Shown in pieces: positions 10,878 through 22,262 of a DNA stretch of 64,000 bases (position 1 is its first letter; each line of letters opens with the position of its first letter). Position numbers and translations under genes: made by a program. The DNA is from Petrolisthes cinctipes (lineage: Eukaryota > Arthropoda > Malacostraca > Decapoda > Porcellanidae). The notes beneath the pieces were generated by a model. It saw only the letters and a list, made by a program, of their open reading frames with translations. It did no database searches and had not been told where the DNA came from. The stretch lies in assembly GCA_033782935.1 (NCBI GenBank), contig JAWQEG010001559.1, positions 1,985,001 through 2,049,000 of the forward strand, written 5' to 3'.

Positions 10878-11135
10878 TACAGTCACGAGCATAAGTTTCT
10901 TTACCCCCATGGCGAGAATGAGGTAGAAGTTGTGGTTAGAGAAGGGCCAGGCAAACGAACACTGGGAGTCAGTATCTCATGATGGCAAAACATTTGTTGT
11001 ATTCAAGTGAACACTCTAGTGACATGAAGCATCATCCCAACATTATGAACTGGTCCATTTTTGTTCGTCTAGTCCATATCCAACCATGACCTAACTCTCG
11101 CCAGGGGGGTAAAGAAACTTATGCTCGTGACTGTA
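10878..11135. mobile_element. TA-flanked MITE (Tc1/mariner type), 258 bp
   Basis: Long perfect TIRs: TACAGTCACGAGCATAAGTT at the left and the exact complement AACTTATGCTCGTGACTGTA at the right, extending to CTTTACCCCC. No ORF. It ends about 40 bp before the 2A LINE. Confidence 0.85.
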
Positions 11136-11250
11136 CAGCCAGAACAAAAAATGTGCCCAAACAATATTTCTAACAATTGATTCAGCTGCGAGCTACCAGG
11201 GTCAGAGGGGTGTGGAAACTTAAGTTCAAAATCTCTGCCCAGTATCGGCT

Positions 11251-11952
11251 GTGGCTTTGCACCACCCCTGGAGTGGTGGCGTCTTCATCGTGGGACCACC
11301 CCCGAGCTGGACCGACCCTGCCGACCGACGGGACGAGCCGAATATGGAGCAAGTTTCCGCCGGATGGTGGAGAAGCACCCAGTGGGGGCCAAACCGTCAC
11401 AACCAACCCCTGCCCCATTTTGGGGCACGAGAACCTGGGAGTGGCTTCGGTCGCCCGGGCATTCACACATTCCTCTCACACAACATACCACAGCAACACA
11501 TTTTTTCCACACCGAGAAATAACTCTCCGGCTGTTATTTCTCGTTTACTTCTCCTAGCTGGAGACATTGAGAGCAATCCAGGACCCACATACAAACACAC
11601 ATGTCCAACCTGCTCAAAACCCATCACCTCGAGTCGACAGAAAAGGGGCTCAGTGCTATGCAACTTATGCAAGCACTGGTCCCACCTCACATGCACAACA
11701 CTTGTTTCCATCAAACACTACACAAACACATGGACCTGTTCCTCCTGTACCTCTTCCCCAACTCCTTCCCCATCCCATCCAGCACCTCTCCCACATCCAT
11801 CCTCACCTCTAAACCCATCCTCGCCCCATCATCCTCACCATCAACATCATCCCTATCCCCATCCTCACCACCACCACCCCCATCTCCACCACCCCCATCA
11901 CCAACACCACCACCCCCATCACCACCTCCACCCCATCCCCAACCTCACATAA
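11251..11952 (+). CDS. 2A peptide plus PHD-finger leader protein of the LINE
   Basis: ATG at 11251, 233 codons. Residues about 100-112 read RLLLLAGDIESNPGP: the canonical 2A consensus DxExNPGP at codons 11563-11586, preceded by the usual leucine-rich stretch. 2A sequences make ribosomes skip the last Gly-Pro bond, releasing the leader and restarting at proline; they are known from APE-type LINEs. After it comes CPTCSKPI, CNLCKHWSHLTC and WTCSSC, a PHD-like zinc finger (about 117-165). The tail is His/Pro-rich and out of frame with the endonuclease, because the C-rich tract (11800-11940) has slipped. Confidence 0.8.
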   Translation: MALHHPWSGGVFIVGPPPSWTDPADRRDEPNMEQVSAGWWRSTQWGPNRHNQPLPHFGAREPGSGFGRPGIHTFLSHNIPQQHIFSTPRNNSPAVISRLLLLAGDIESNPGPTYKHTCPTCSKPITSSRQKRGSVLCNLCKHWSHLTCTTLVSIKHYTNTWTCSSCTSSPTPSPSHPAPLPHPSSPLNPSSPHHPHHQHHPYPHPHHHHPHLHHPHHQHHHPHHHLHPIPNLT

Positions 11953-13300
11953 ACAGAAACCGTTCACATAACATAAACATTTTACAGATAAACATAGACG
12001 GCATCACATCAAAACAACACGAACTTACACATTTCATCATTCACAACAACATACACATAGCACTCATCCAGGAGACCAAACTCCGCGGCACACAAAACAC
12101 CCCTTCATTCAAAAACTTCACAGTCATCAGACAGGACAGAGCTGGCAGCATTGGCGGTGGACTCTTCACCCTTGTACACAAATCAATTATCTACACATCA
12201 GCTGACACTCACATCAAATCCCTTATACCACACAATGACACAACAACAGAAATACAAGCAATAAACGTTAGGATAGGGAACACAAAACACATTACCGTTG
12301 CCAACATATACATATCCCCCCAAATTTCACGGCATGTTCCCGACAATTACTCCCCCCAACTACAACGCTTATCAAACACACCTAACCTCATCCTGGGTGG
12401 TGACTTCAACGCCAAGACGTCAGCCTGGTACATTAACAACCCCGACACAGAGGACTTGACATAGAATCCCAGACAGATGACCTTACCATACTTAACAACA
12501 TCCATAACCACACCCACATCCCACATCAAGCCCTCTATCACCCATCAACTCCCGACATTACATTTACATCCCCCAACCTTGCCCCCACAACATCATGGAG
12601 AGTGGTAGGAACACTAGGTTCCGACCACCTCCCAATCATAATCACCACAAAAACAAGAATCACCCCAGCTGGCCACAGAGACACATACACAAACTACAAA
12701 AGTGCCAACTGGGAAGCCTTCACTACTGAAACAGAACAGCACTTCGAAACACTGAACAGTACACCCATCACAAACATCAACACAGCTGTTCAAAAATTTA
12801 ACACAATTATTCAAAATGCAGACAAACACCACATCCCTAGAGGTAACAGAAGAAAATACAACCCCAACTTTACAACAGAAATTCAAGACCTCATCAGACA
12901 ACGTGACACACTTAAGCACACATCCCCAACTCCTCTTACACAACACATAGTACAACAAATACAAGCACTAAACACACAAATAAACAACAAAATTAAAGAA
13001 CAAAAACCACTAAACTGGCAAAAGTTTGTCAACACACTCGACCACACAACCAACACCAGCAAACTCCACAAAACACTAAACAGCATCACACTGTCCAACA
13101 GCAACACTACACAATCACATGCAGCCATCACAACAACAGACATTATACCCTCAACTAAACAACAAGCAAACACCCTTATCACATCAGCCACCTTCACCCT
13201 CACCCTGAAGACAGACAAATCATTAGACGTAAAAGACATTTCCCCACCGACCCAGACTATACACCATTCACAAACAGACACACAAATCACATCATACACA
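11940..13300 (+). pseudogene. LINE APE endonuclease and linker region (frameshifted)
   Basis: The frame through 11601-12464 carries NILQINIDGITSKQHEL, ALIQETKLRG and LILGGDFNAKTSAWY, the APE nuclease core. A frameshift at about 12450 moves it to GLDIESQTDDLTIL, and the next frame has VGTLGSDHLPIII (12602 onward), the last APE motif. Lys/Thr/Gln-rich sequence follows to 13300. The enzyme would nick target DNA for reverse transcription. Confidence 0.7.
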
Positions 13301-14680
13301 ACTTAAAACACTCACCTGCCTGTGGCCCTGACAACATCAGTAACATACACCTTAAATACCTTGGACCACAAGGCATACAAGCACTCACTAACATGGCAAA
13401 CTACAGCTACTCACACAACACAATACCAAGATCTGGAAACACGGAAATATCATCACTATCCCCAAACCTAACAAAGATCCCACACTACCATCATCACACC
13501 GCCCATCACCTTCCTCTGCACACCCTCCAAAGTTACCCAGCGCCTCATCATCAACTTAATTACACCACACATTCCCCTTGCATCCTCACAACATGGTTTC
13601 AGACCACTACACTCAACAAACATTCTTCTTACAGACCTCACACAAAGAATTTTTGATGGCATCAACTCAGATAGACCCCTACACAGAACACTCCTAGTTA
13701 CATTAGACATTAGTAAAGCATTTGATGCCATCCCCCGCCACAACCTCACAAACATGCACAATAATACAAAAAGATGGCTGGCCAGCTTCCTGGGAGGAAG
13801 AGAAGCCCATGTTACAGCCATCTAACATTAAAAGTTTCACCAATGGTGTCCCCCAAGGTTCTGTACTTTCACCCACCCTTTTCAATTTATACATGCACGA
13901 CCTACCAACACCCCAGGCAACACAAATACACGTAGCCTCCTACACAGACGACATAACATTCACATGTACACACAGAAATGCAGACACAGCCACTCACATC
14001 CTCCAACCATACTTGAATACTCTAAATGCCTGGTTTACCACAAACAGACTTAAAATAGCACCCACCAAGTCAACTGTCACCCTACTCACCAACTGGAATG
14101 CAGAACACCGCTACACACCAAACCTCACCATAAACAACGCACCTATACCACACACACACACACACCCATAATACTTGGCATAACATACAATACATCCATG
14201 ACATTCAAACAACACATCACGACCATCAAAAACAAATGCATGCAAAGACTTAAAGCCCTCTGATCACTTGCCAGCACAACATTTAGACACAATAAAGAAA
14301 CCACAACCACAGTATACAAACAATATATTCAATCAGTGATGGATTATGCAAGCCCTGCCTGGGCCTCAAACCTCACTGAAACCCATCACAACACCCTACA
14401 GACCATACAGAATAAAGCACTAAAGATAATCACAGGCTGCACAGCTACCACACCTACAGACCACTTACACCATGAAACCAAAGTCCTCAAAATCAAGGAC
14501 CATCTTGACATGAGAGGCACACAAACACTTGCTGCAGCCTCCACAAACCCACACCATCCACTACACTACATGGCACAACACCCACACATGCCAAGGAACA
14601 TCAAAACAACACCCAGTACACGATACAATACACAAATACTATCATCTCTGACACCCTGCCCACCCTAAACCAATCTCCAG
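13300..14680 (+). pseudogene. LINE reverse transcriptase (frameshifted)
   Basis: RT motifs appear in shifting frames: HSPACGPDNISN (13310), HRPITFLCTPSKV and HGFRPLHST (13500-13600), LVTLDISKAFDAIPRHNL (13700), GVPQGSVLSPTLFNLYMHDL (13845) and ASYTDDITFTCTH (13940). The catalytic box is YTDD rather than YADD. A C-terminal segment with NKALKIITGCTATTPTDHL ends at 14668. At least three frameshifts were noted. The 3' UTR to 15090 is shared with 8440-8640. Confidence 0.75.
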
Positions 14681-15124
14681 TAACATATCCATACTCAAAT
14701 CACTCATCAGTCCATCCAAAAACTCAAAAACAACACCCAGCTGCATGCACGACCTCCTGACATCCACCCATCTGAATCCTCCCTTCCCCGTGAGGACAGA
14801 GTCCACCTGGCTAGGCTGCGGTGTGGCCACCACCCGGCCCTTCTGACATATCAGAAGAAGTTGGATGGAGCCATTGTAGATACCTGTCCAGGATGAAACA
14901 CAGCATCTCATTCTATTAAACACATTATGGAAGACTGCAATACACACAACCACACTCGCCAACAACACAACATACACTCTCTGAGGGCACTGTGGGAAAG
15001 CCCGATTCAGGCTGTGATCTTCCTCAGGAGCTCGGGGCTGTTCGGCCAGACAGCTGGAGGAACTTCAACAACAACAACAACAACCACCCCTTGCTCATGG
15101 ACTTTCAGCCATGGCTGTACTTGT

Positions 15125-15548
15125 GAAGACTAAATGGACATCTGTAGGATGGGTAGCCAGCTCAGAATAGTCACAACTAAAAATTCACTTTTAAACTATC
15201 CTGAGAATTCTAAGTACGTTTTCACTCTCTGAAACAGGTCAGAATCACATATTTTAATACAACAATATAAAATATAATGTCACTCTTACTTTTACGTACA
15301 TATATGGTAATTAGCGCACAAGCAGAGCGCTGAAAATACATCCTCACATGGCGAGAGCTATTCCTACACTGGCTGGACAAGGCTGGTGTGGCTCATGGGA
15401 TCCTCCTAAGCCCATACCCTTTCTGTTCTGAGCCTAATCAAGTACAGTAAGTGGGCACGTATATTTGAAATATGTCTGTTGACAAATGTCGACACCTACA
15501 CTTGGTGGTGGTGTCGGCAATCGCCGACACCCGTAGTTTAAAGGTTAA
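15125..15548 (-). mobile_element. TTAA MITE (family E), partial inverted copy
   Basis: An inverted relative of 32099-32730: AAATGGACATCTGTAGGATG here matches CATCCTACAGATGTCCATTT there. It also shares TTACGTACATATATGG and a TTAA at 15545. A short local inverted repeat (GGTGTCGGC / GCCGACACC) lies near its end. Confidence 0.65.
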
Positions 15549-16015
15549 AGGACTGTATTTCTAGTTAGAAATTATGGTCATCTACACACACACACACACA
15601 TGTATATTATATACAGTATACAGGGATGTTTAGGTGGTTTTGGCCAGGATATGAAGGTCATTGAGACTGGTTGCGTAGCGTTAGTCGGCGGTATTCTTCA
15701 AAGATACAAGGTGTTTTGAAGTGATAATCTTCTCAATAATGTCAGAGCTTATTGAAAGAGAAGTCTCTGTACAAAGGGAAGAGAATATGGGAAATGTTTG
15801 GTGTTACTCTTTGAGGTTCGTTATCAGAATGAAAGTCTATTGACATACCAGGTAGGGATCGGCTTACCGGAAGTGAACAGCTTTCGGAATGACCTTCTGA
15901 CCTAACAGCATGTGGGCTTGCTAAGGCACTCAGGAAACGAGTCAGCCATAAGTGAATATCTTCCTCTTACCCAAGCTAGATGTGTATCTCCAACGGCACT
16001 CAGCAGTTTTTAAGG

Positions 16016-16677
16016 CAGTGGTTCTTAACCAGGGGTGCTAGGGGTGTGAGGCCTGTTCCTAAGCGGTGCATGGATGCCTACTATGAATAATTAAAGCAAA
16101 ATATATTTTTACATACGCATGTTATTTTTTTCTTTAATAAAAAAAAAATGCTACAGCAGTGTTCTGAGCTAGAGATAAACCTATACCTAATTTCCTAATG
16201 AAGTGCCAATGTTGCAACAGACTCGAGTACAGGATATATATATGTGATTCGGAGGGACGAGGGAGGGAGGACACGTAGATGACACAGGAGGGAGGTTATC
16301 GTCACGTCTCGGACCACACCACACCTCCCGTACCATCAACACTCAGGCCTCTGCTTGAGTGATTTATGGTTTCCCTGTTTTAATAACTTTTTCTTAATGA
16401 TACATATACAGTAGGGTGGAGGATTGGTTGTGTATCATTTCTGATTTTGCTTTCTTCACATATATTTAAATGGGCAGTTTATGTAACATAGATCATTACT
16501 GTAACGGTGTAGCCATTACAATACTTTCATGGAATGTATTGTGATGGCTACAAATGTACTCATGAAAACCACATATTTCAGTTTTAGCATTTTTTTGTAT
16601 TTCAGTAATCGGGGGGTGCGAGAACTGACTGCTGATTTGAAAAGGGTGCATATACTGAAAAAGGTTAAGAACCACTG
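16016..16677. mobile_element. non-autonomous hAT element, 662 bp
   Basis: Ends CAGTGGTTCTTAACCAGGGG (left) and GGTTAAGAACCACTG (right, inverted), the classic hAT/Charlie-type TIR. It is flanked by a near-perfect 8-bp duplication (TTTTAAGG / CTTTAAGG). No transposase. The regions 15550-16015 and 16680-17280 on either side hold no gene that I can recognise. Confidence 0.85.
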
Positions 16678-17280
16678 CTTTAAGGTGTTTGAGAAGCACT
16701 TAGTTTAGCACACCCGTTTATGCTTGCCTTTGGCCTGAGTCATATACCCTGTGAAGATGTGCATTCTACATACATGATTATATGTGTGTTAAAGAGATAT
16801 ATTTGTGGTATACATATGTAGATTAACCGGTACAGGGAGGTCTCAGTTTATGAGTAGGTTAGGTTCCATGTGAACTGCTCATCCATAAGATTTTGTATAT
16901 TGGAATCTATAACTAATTGGAAAAATAAGTTTTGGTTCCAAAGACCCATCCCAAAGCACTTATTATTGTGCAATATTTACTTGAAAAAGAAAACACCGTA
17001 CTCCAACTTGAAATATTTTGAATGGAATAACGGTTTTGGAGGTTTTAGGTGTAATCTCATATTATCCGTGTCCCAACTTAAAATAAGTAGGATGTCAGTT
17101 TTGGTGGTTTGGGGGAGGTAGTTGAGAGGCCTTGGCATTAATCTAATTTTTCCCATAAGTTCTTCACTTTGCTTAACAAGAATTCATTTACTGAGCAGTT
17201 TTATCATTATGTCCCAATTATTGTAGTTCATGAGTGCAAGACCCCCCTGTATATTAAACATGGCTGAATATTGGTATAAA

Positions 17281-17450
17281 TGTAGTGGCAGTATCATAAC
17301 CAATGAGTTTGAGGTGAATGCTGCTGCGCTACAGCTAACTGTCAGTATTGGAAAGCATCACTTCGGTGACCTACCCCTCCTCAGGAAGGGTAGGTAAGCC
17401 TTACCCCGCCTCCACGTGGTAACCTTCACCAGGAGGTGAAGCTAAAGGGG
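17281..17450 (+). ncRNA. U4 snRNA-like head of the RTE-like LINE
   Basis: TGTAGTGGCAGTATCATAAC then CAATGAG matches the U4 5' end, more diverged than at 1859. Further on a 7-bp perfect hairpin CCTACCC (17370-17376) / GGGTAGG (17388-17394) takes the place of the ATACCTTC/GAAGGTAT hairpin of the first LINE. Then CTTACCCCGCC and GTGGTAACCTT parallel GTACCCCACC and GCGGTAACCT there. Order and spacing are alike although the LINE coding parts belong to different clades. Confidence 0.6.
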
Positions 17451-17703
17451 GAGGTGGTGTGTGAGGTTAGATTTAGCTTCCCCCACATATAAGTTTTAGA
17501 AGTTGTACATATCCTTTTTAAGTATTTAACATCTTTTTAACACCATTGGTGAACCTTTTTTTAATGCTGATGGCCTGTGTCCCTCCGGGAATGAGCACTG
17601 CATTTGCCTTGCCAGCCATCAGCGGCCCCCCAGTGGGGGAGTGGACAGCTATGGCTGCGGGCCAGAGGGAGGGGGGAGGGGGTCTCCGGGTTTCCCTGTA
17701 GGG

Positions 17704-18971
17704 GGAGGGGGGAAAGGGAGGTGTATGAGAGTGGTAACTGTGAATGTAAATGGCATAGTGGATAGGACAAAGAGGCGAGAGATAGTAGAATCTTTTAAGA
17801 ATGGAGAAATGGATGTGATGCGAGTAACAGAGACACACTTGAAAGGATGGGGAGTGGAGGAGTTTGAGGCTGGAGGAGAGAGTGTGATGTGGGAGGAAAT
17901 GGAGGGAGGTGTAATTTGGGCAGGAATGGATGAGAAGTGTAAAGGAAGAGGGAGGGAGGGGTGTGCAGTGATGGTGTCACCAAGTGTGTGGAAGGGAGTT
18001 GTTGTAGTTCCCCAGACTGTCTGGCCGAGTGGTCCCGAGTCTGGTTGACTGAAGCCGCACAGATGCTCAGACTCCCAAGAGGGAGCCAGGGAGATAGTGA
18101 GATCTGTTTCTTCGAAGGCAACAGAAGAGGGGACTACTGGCTCAAGGACATGTACCCCCGAGCCAACAAACCCACCATCAGTAGCCTTCCTTGTTGTGCC
18201 ACCCAATCATGCGATCTTGCCAGCTACCCAGAAGAAATGAGAAATTGTAAGAGAGACAGACAAAACTGGCCAGGGTATAGTAGAGGATGCCAAATTCCTC
18301 ATTTCTGAATAGAACCAGCCCTCACCAGTGGGAAAAGGTGATACAGTAGAGGTGGGACAGCAAGTACGAGGGAAAGAGAAGGAACGGAGGGATAGTTGAA
18401 GAACTGAAAAGGATTGGCTGGGGCCGAAGGGATGCCAAAACCCTTAAAGTACTGCCCACATCACTGCAGGCAATACTTCCCTTATGGGGATATGGAAGGG
18501 AGTAGATGGACACAGATGGTGTGGGACAAGAGTAGTATAGATGACAGGGAAGATTAGATTGGTGAAGTATGCGTGGGTGGGTGCATATGCACCTGTGAAT
18601 GGGTGGAACAAGACGGGGAGAGAGAAGATGAGAGATTTCTGGGAGGAGCTGAATGGGTATTTGAGGAAGTTTGAGAGTGGGAGGAGGATTGTAATGATGG
18701 GCGACATGAATGGAAAAGTGGGAAATGAGAAAGTAGGAAGCATTGTTAGTAAATGGGCTGTGGAAGGAGTGAATGAGAATGGGGAGTATCTGGTGGACAT
18801 CTGTGCTGAGAGGGGGTTGTTCTTGGCCAACACCTTCTTTGAGCACAAGATGATACACCGGTATACATGGAAGAGAAGGGATGATAGAGGAGAACAAAAG
18901 AGTTTAATTGATTATGTAGCTGTGGATGAAAGATTTCAGAAGGATGTGATGGATGCTAAAGTGGTGAGAGG
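17704..18971 (+). pseudogene. RTE-like LINE endonuclease (split by a SINE)
   Basis: The frame starts MRVVTVNVNGIVDRTKRR, a typical APE N-terminus, with VTETHLKGW. It is cut at 17999 by a SINE and resumes near 18504. VKYAWVGAYAP, IVMMGDMNGKVG, GLFLANTFFEHKMIHRYTW and LIDYVAVDER (to 18960) complete the nuclease. The sister copy at 24129 is uninterrupted at the first SINE site. Confidence 0.75.
18000..18492 (-). mobile_element. SINE-like element 1, reverse orientation, inside LINE
   Basis: A 493-bp insertion bounded by an 11-bp direct repeat TGGAAGGGAGT (17989-17999 and 18493-18503). Read on the reverse strand it ends CGGCCAGACAGTCTGGGGAA then CTACAAC, resembling the 3' end of the 2A LINE. The sister LINE at 24129 shows the empty site. 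No ORF of note; a tRNA-like box A string on the plus strand is probably coincidental. Confidence 0.75.
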
Positions 18972-19538
18972 TTGTTGTTGTTGTTGATGTTCTCCCGGGG
19001 CAGAATGGCCTCCTGCCCCACAGACCCCTGGTACACTCTGGTCGCAGTGAAAACACAAATTAAAATAAAGGAGGGGCTGGCCCTATATGCCTGGGCTACC
19101 AAAGCACATCCCAAGGAAATGGGACCAGAGCTTACTGGACCAGGGAGTCTGGGGGCCTCCGACCGCCAGGGAGATTGGGGGGAAGGCTTTGATCCCACAG
19201 CCAGTGCTGTGGGCCCAAGTCCACGTTACCACAAGAGCTACAAGTGGGGCCGTACCTTCCATGAGACCAGCCCTGAAGGGACCATAAGGGGAGGGAGTTT
19301 ACACTGCTGCATGCAAAGGGAAATGCACCCCCGTGTGCTGGCGGTCCACACAGCAGTGGGGGAAAAAAAAAAAAAAAAAAGGCCTCCGGTTGCAGCACAC
19401 CTCACGTGGATTTTTAATCCATGTGGGCAGATCTCGTCAAATCCACTAGAAAGTGACCAGATCCTACAACAATCTTTATTCTAGCCCTGTGGGAGATAAC
19501 TAATATTCACAGAGAATAAAGTCAGCCCCACTGGGCCC
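18972..19538 (-). mobile_element. SINE-like element 2, reverse orientation, inside LINE
   Basis: A 567-bp element with a 12-bp target duplication AGTGGTGAGAGG (18960-18971 and 19539-19550). Its reverse strand ends in an AAC repeat preceded by CCCCGGGAGAACATC. It is highly similar along its length to the plus-strand copy at 46200-46770, including TGGGCCCAGTGGGGCTGAC at its 5' end. It is non-coding: apparent ORFs conflict between copies. Confidence 0.85.
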
Positions 19539-19599
19539 AGTGGTGAGAGGTATGGTTCAATGCTCTGACCATTTTACGTCTTGGTAAGGATTAAGGTCA

Positions 19600-21917
19600 G
19601 GGTTTAGTGGGAGTACTGTAGGAGGGATGAAGGGTGGAACAAGAGGGAGGTGGCAAGAGGAAGATTGAATGACAGTGAGTATAGAGACGAATGTAAGACG
19701 AGGGTGGGTGAGGTGCTGGAGGAAGAAAGGCTGGGTATAAGGGAGGGAGTGGAAGTGAATGATGTGTATGAAATGTTTAAGACAATAGTAATGAGGACAG
19801 CAGCAGAGGTAGTAGGATACAAGACACAAAAGTGGGGCAAGAAAGGGAGTGCATGGTGGTCAGAAGTGAAAAATGCAGTAGATAAGAAAAGGAAGGCATA
19901 ATAGGAGAACATTACAGAGGAATGTGTCAGAGGAGGTGAAAGAGAAGTGGAAGCGAGAATATAATGTATGTAAGAGGCAAGTGAAGAGGATGGTGAGTGG
20001 AAGTAAAAGATGAGTGGATGAGGAGTTTGGTAGGAAACTGAGTGAGAAGTTTGGAGAAAATAAGAAATTATTCTGGAAGGAGGTTAAAAGAGAAAGAGAA
20101 GAAAATTCTGGCAGTGTGAGAATGAAGAGAGAGGATGGAGTTACTGTGAGTGGAAGTGAGGAAGTGAAAGAAGTGTGGAAGAGGCATATTGATCGTTTGA
20201 TGAATGAGGACGGGAGGGGAGGCGGTGGTGACATGCATGGGGATGGAGGCAGGTGGTAGGCGACAGGGTGTACAGGGAAAATTAGGAAGGGAAGAGGTTA
20301 GGAAAGCAATAGGGAAGTTGAAGATGGGAAAGGCACCGGGAGTGGATGGGATAACTGCTGAAATGTTAAAGTGTGGGGGGGAGGTAGTGGTGGAGTGGAT
20401 GTTGCTCACATGCATATTGGCTTGGAGGCAATGAGAGGTGCCAGAAGATTGGAGGAGAGCCATAATTGTATCTTTGTATAAGGGAAGGGGGGTAAAGATG
20501 AGTGTGTGGTAGCTACAGGGGAATAAGCCATACAGGGGAAGGTGTATGTGAAATTTCTTACTGAAAGACTGGTTGAAGTAACGGGGAGTAAAGTTAGTGA
20601 GGAGCAGGGAGGGTTCAGGGAGGGTAGAGGATGTGTGGACCAGATATCTGCAGTAAAATCAACAGTGGAGAAATATATTAAGAAGGTAGGAAGTTGTATG
20701 ATGCTTTCATGGACTTGTAGAAGGCATACGATAGGGTTGATAGGAGAGCTATGACAGAAGTGTTGAGGATTTACGGTGTTAGGGGGTATTTGTTGAAAGG
20801 CATTGAGGCCTTTCATGTTGAGGCAAAAACATGTGTACAGGTAGAGGGTGATCTAAATGAGAGTTTTAATATTAGTGTAGGGCTGAGACAGGGATGTGTT
20901 ATGTCACCATGGCTGTTCAATATATATATGGATGATTGTATGAGAGAGATGAAGGCCAAAGTGAATGGCCTGGGGGTGAAGCTGAGGCTGAATGGAGTAA
21001 ATTGGTCTTTGGTGGCAAATTTATTTGCAGATGACACTGTGTTGATGGCTGAGAGTGAAAGGGAGTTACAGAGGGCGTTGGGTGAGTTTCGGTCCGTGTG
21101 TGAACGAAGGAAACTGTAGGTGAGTGTTGGTAAAAGAAAGGTGATGGTATTTGAGAGAGCAGAAACTGAAGTGATTGACTTTGCCACACCTTACAGAGTG
21201 GGAGAACCAACTGGGACTAAGTGTAAGATAACTCTAGGGGATGAGAGGATGGAGGAAGTGAAGGAGTTTAAGTACTTTGGTACAGTTGTGTGTAAAGATG
21301 GAAGTATGGAAGGAGAAATTAGGGAGAGATCAATGAGGTGTAGACAGGTCATAGGATCACTGGGGAGAATTATGAAGGGTAGAAATGTGACTATGGAAGT
21401 GAAAAGGGGACTACGAAATAGTATAATCCTGCCAACAGTAACATATGCGTCAGAGACATGGACATGGAGTAGGGCTCATCAGTCTAAAATAGGTGCAGTG
21501 GAAATGAGTTACTTGAGAGGAGCATGTGGATTTACTAGGTGGGATGGAGAAAGTAATAAGAGTGTGTATGAGAGAAGTGGTATGAGTGAGAAGGCAATTG
21601 GTATTGAGTGTGGAATGGTTGAGAGGGTGAAGCGTAATACATTGAGGTGGTTTGGACATGTGAAGAGAATGCAAAGTGAGGAGTTTGTAAAGAAGGTGTA
21701 TGGAAGTGAAGTTGTGGGACCTGTTATGAGAGGCAGTCCTGTGGTTAGATGGCAGAATAGGGTGGAAGAGTATGTAAGGGAGAGAAGCGTGTGGGACAGA
21801 GGAGGGCTTGACCAAGTAAGGAGGGAGTGTTGGAACAGGGAAAACTGGAGACACTTCTGCCGTGGCCACCCCCTTGGGGGGAGAGTTCCCAGAGGGAACG
21901 AGGGGTCAGAGCTATAG
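19600..21917 (+). pseudogene. RTE-like LINE reverse transcriptase and C-terminal domain
   Basis: After the second SINE the coding region continues with several stops (for example GCATAATAG at 19898). RT motifs: IGKLKMGKAPGVDGITAEML (20305), EEQGGFREGRGCVDQI (20600), SVGLRQGCVMSPWLFNIYMD (20875) and VANLFADDTVLMAE (21015). The C-terminal frame 21120-21917 is open, with EVKEFKYFGTVV, PTVTYASETWTW and a terminal LRWFGHVKRM box. The RT copies LINE RNA at the nicked target. Confidence 0.8.
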
Positions 21918-22114
21918 ATAAATGTACTGCTTTATAGGATAATCATTATTATTCAAATAGACCAGAGACATAAAGCTGGGAGAGAATGCAAGCATTCTAT
22001 CAATCCGAGGACCCCAGCCCCATGAATAGCAATGAATTGTATAAATTACATAACATGTGACATTGTTGCATTTCATCATTGCCCACTGATGGCAAACCAG
22101 GCCATATGTCAAAG

Positions 22115-22262
22115 CATCAGGCCATGGGCCATATGCAAGAACATTTGTGGTGTTGACGATGGATCCATAGACAAACAACACAGCCATCGTACCGGTACTG
22201 TACTACACCATTGTCAATACCATAGATGTTCTTGCCCACGGCTTCACATGTGAGAGGTCACT
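22115..22262. mobile_element. palindromic MITE family B, copy 2
   Basis: GGGCCATATGCAAGAACATT and GTGTTGACGATGGATCC pair with CATAGATGTTCTTGCCCACG at the far side. Followed at 22425-22565 by an inverted copy of repeat family D. Confidence 0.65.

Larger units (their letters stand above)
11170..15090 (+). mobile_element. Ingi/Vingi-like LINE with N-terminal 2A peptide
   Basis: Non-LTR element of about 3.9 kb. Encoded in order: a leader with a 2A peptide, PHD-type zinc finger, Pro/Ser/His-rich linker, APE endonuclease, RT with YTDD, and a C-terminal region. The 3' end is a CAA repeat (about 15064-15085) preceded by GGCCAGACAGCTGGAGGAAC. The RT block LGITYNTSMTFKQHITTIK and the block MDYASPAWASNLTETH resemble Ingi/Vingi-clade RTs. 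Clade is inferred. The frame is broken several times, so this copy is dead. A truncated relative lies at 8440. Base use is strikingly A/C-rich on this strand. Confidence 0.8.
17281..21960 (+). mobile_element. RTE-like LINE with U4-like head, carrying two SINEs
   Basis: A single-ORF LINE without a separate ORF1. It has a U4-like 5' end (17281), an APE endonuclease from 17704, RT at about 20.2-21.1 kb and a C-terminal domain with LRWFGHVKRMQ ending at 21917, then an ATAGATA-type tail. These traits fit the RTE group. Two SINE insertions (18000-18492 and 18972-19538) with clear target duplications break it, besides several stops. A 5'-truncated sister copy lies at 24129-27068. Confidence 0.8.

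Noticed and set aside
11170..11300. HDV-like ribozyme at the 5' end of the 2A LINE, as in trypanosome L1Tc
   Set aside because: A hairpin (CACCAC/GTGGTG) is present, but I could not fit the nested double pseudoknot, and the exact 5' end is unknown. An HDV model scan would decide.
12614..13299. Cys/Val-rich reverse ORFs
   Set aside because: Antisense of the A/C-rich 2A LINE; Cys and Val come from ACA/CAC-rich sense codons.
18015..18050. tRNA-like box A string (TGGCCGAGTGGTC)
   Set aside because: No box B at the right spacing, and the element's tail points to the opposite strand; the string is the reverse of the LINE-type GGCCAGACAG tail region.
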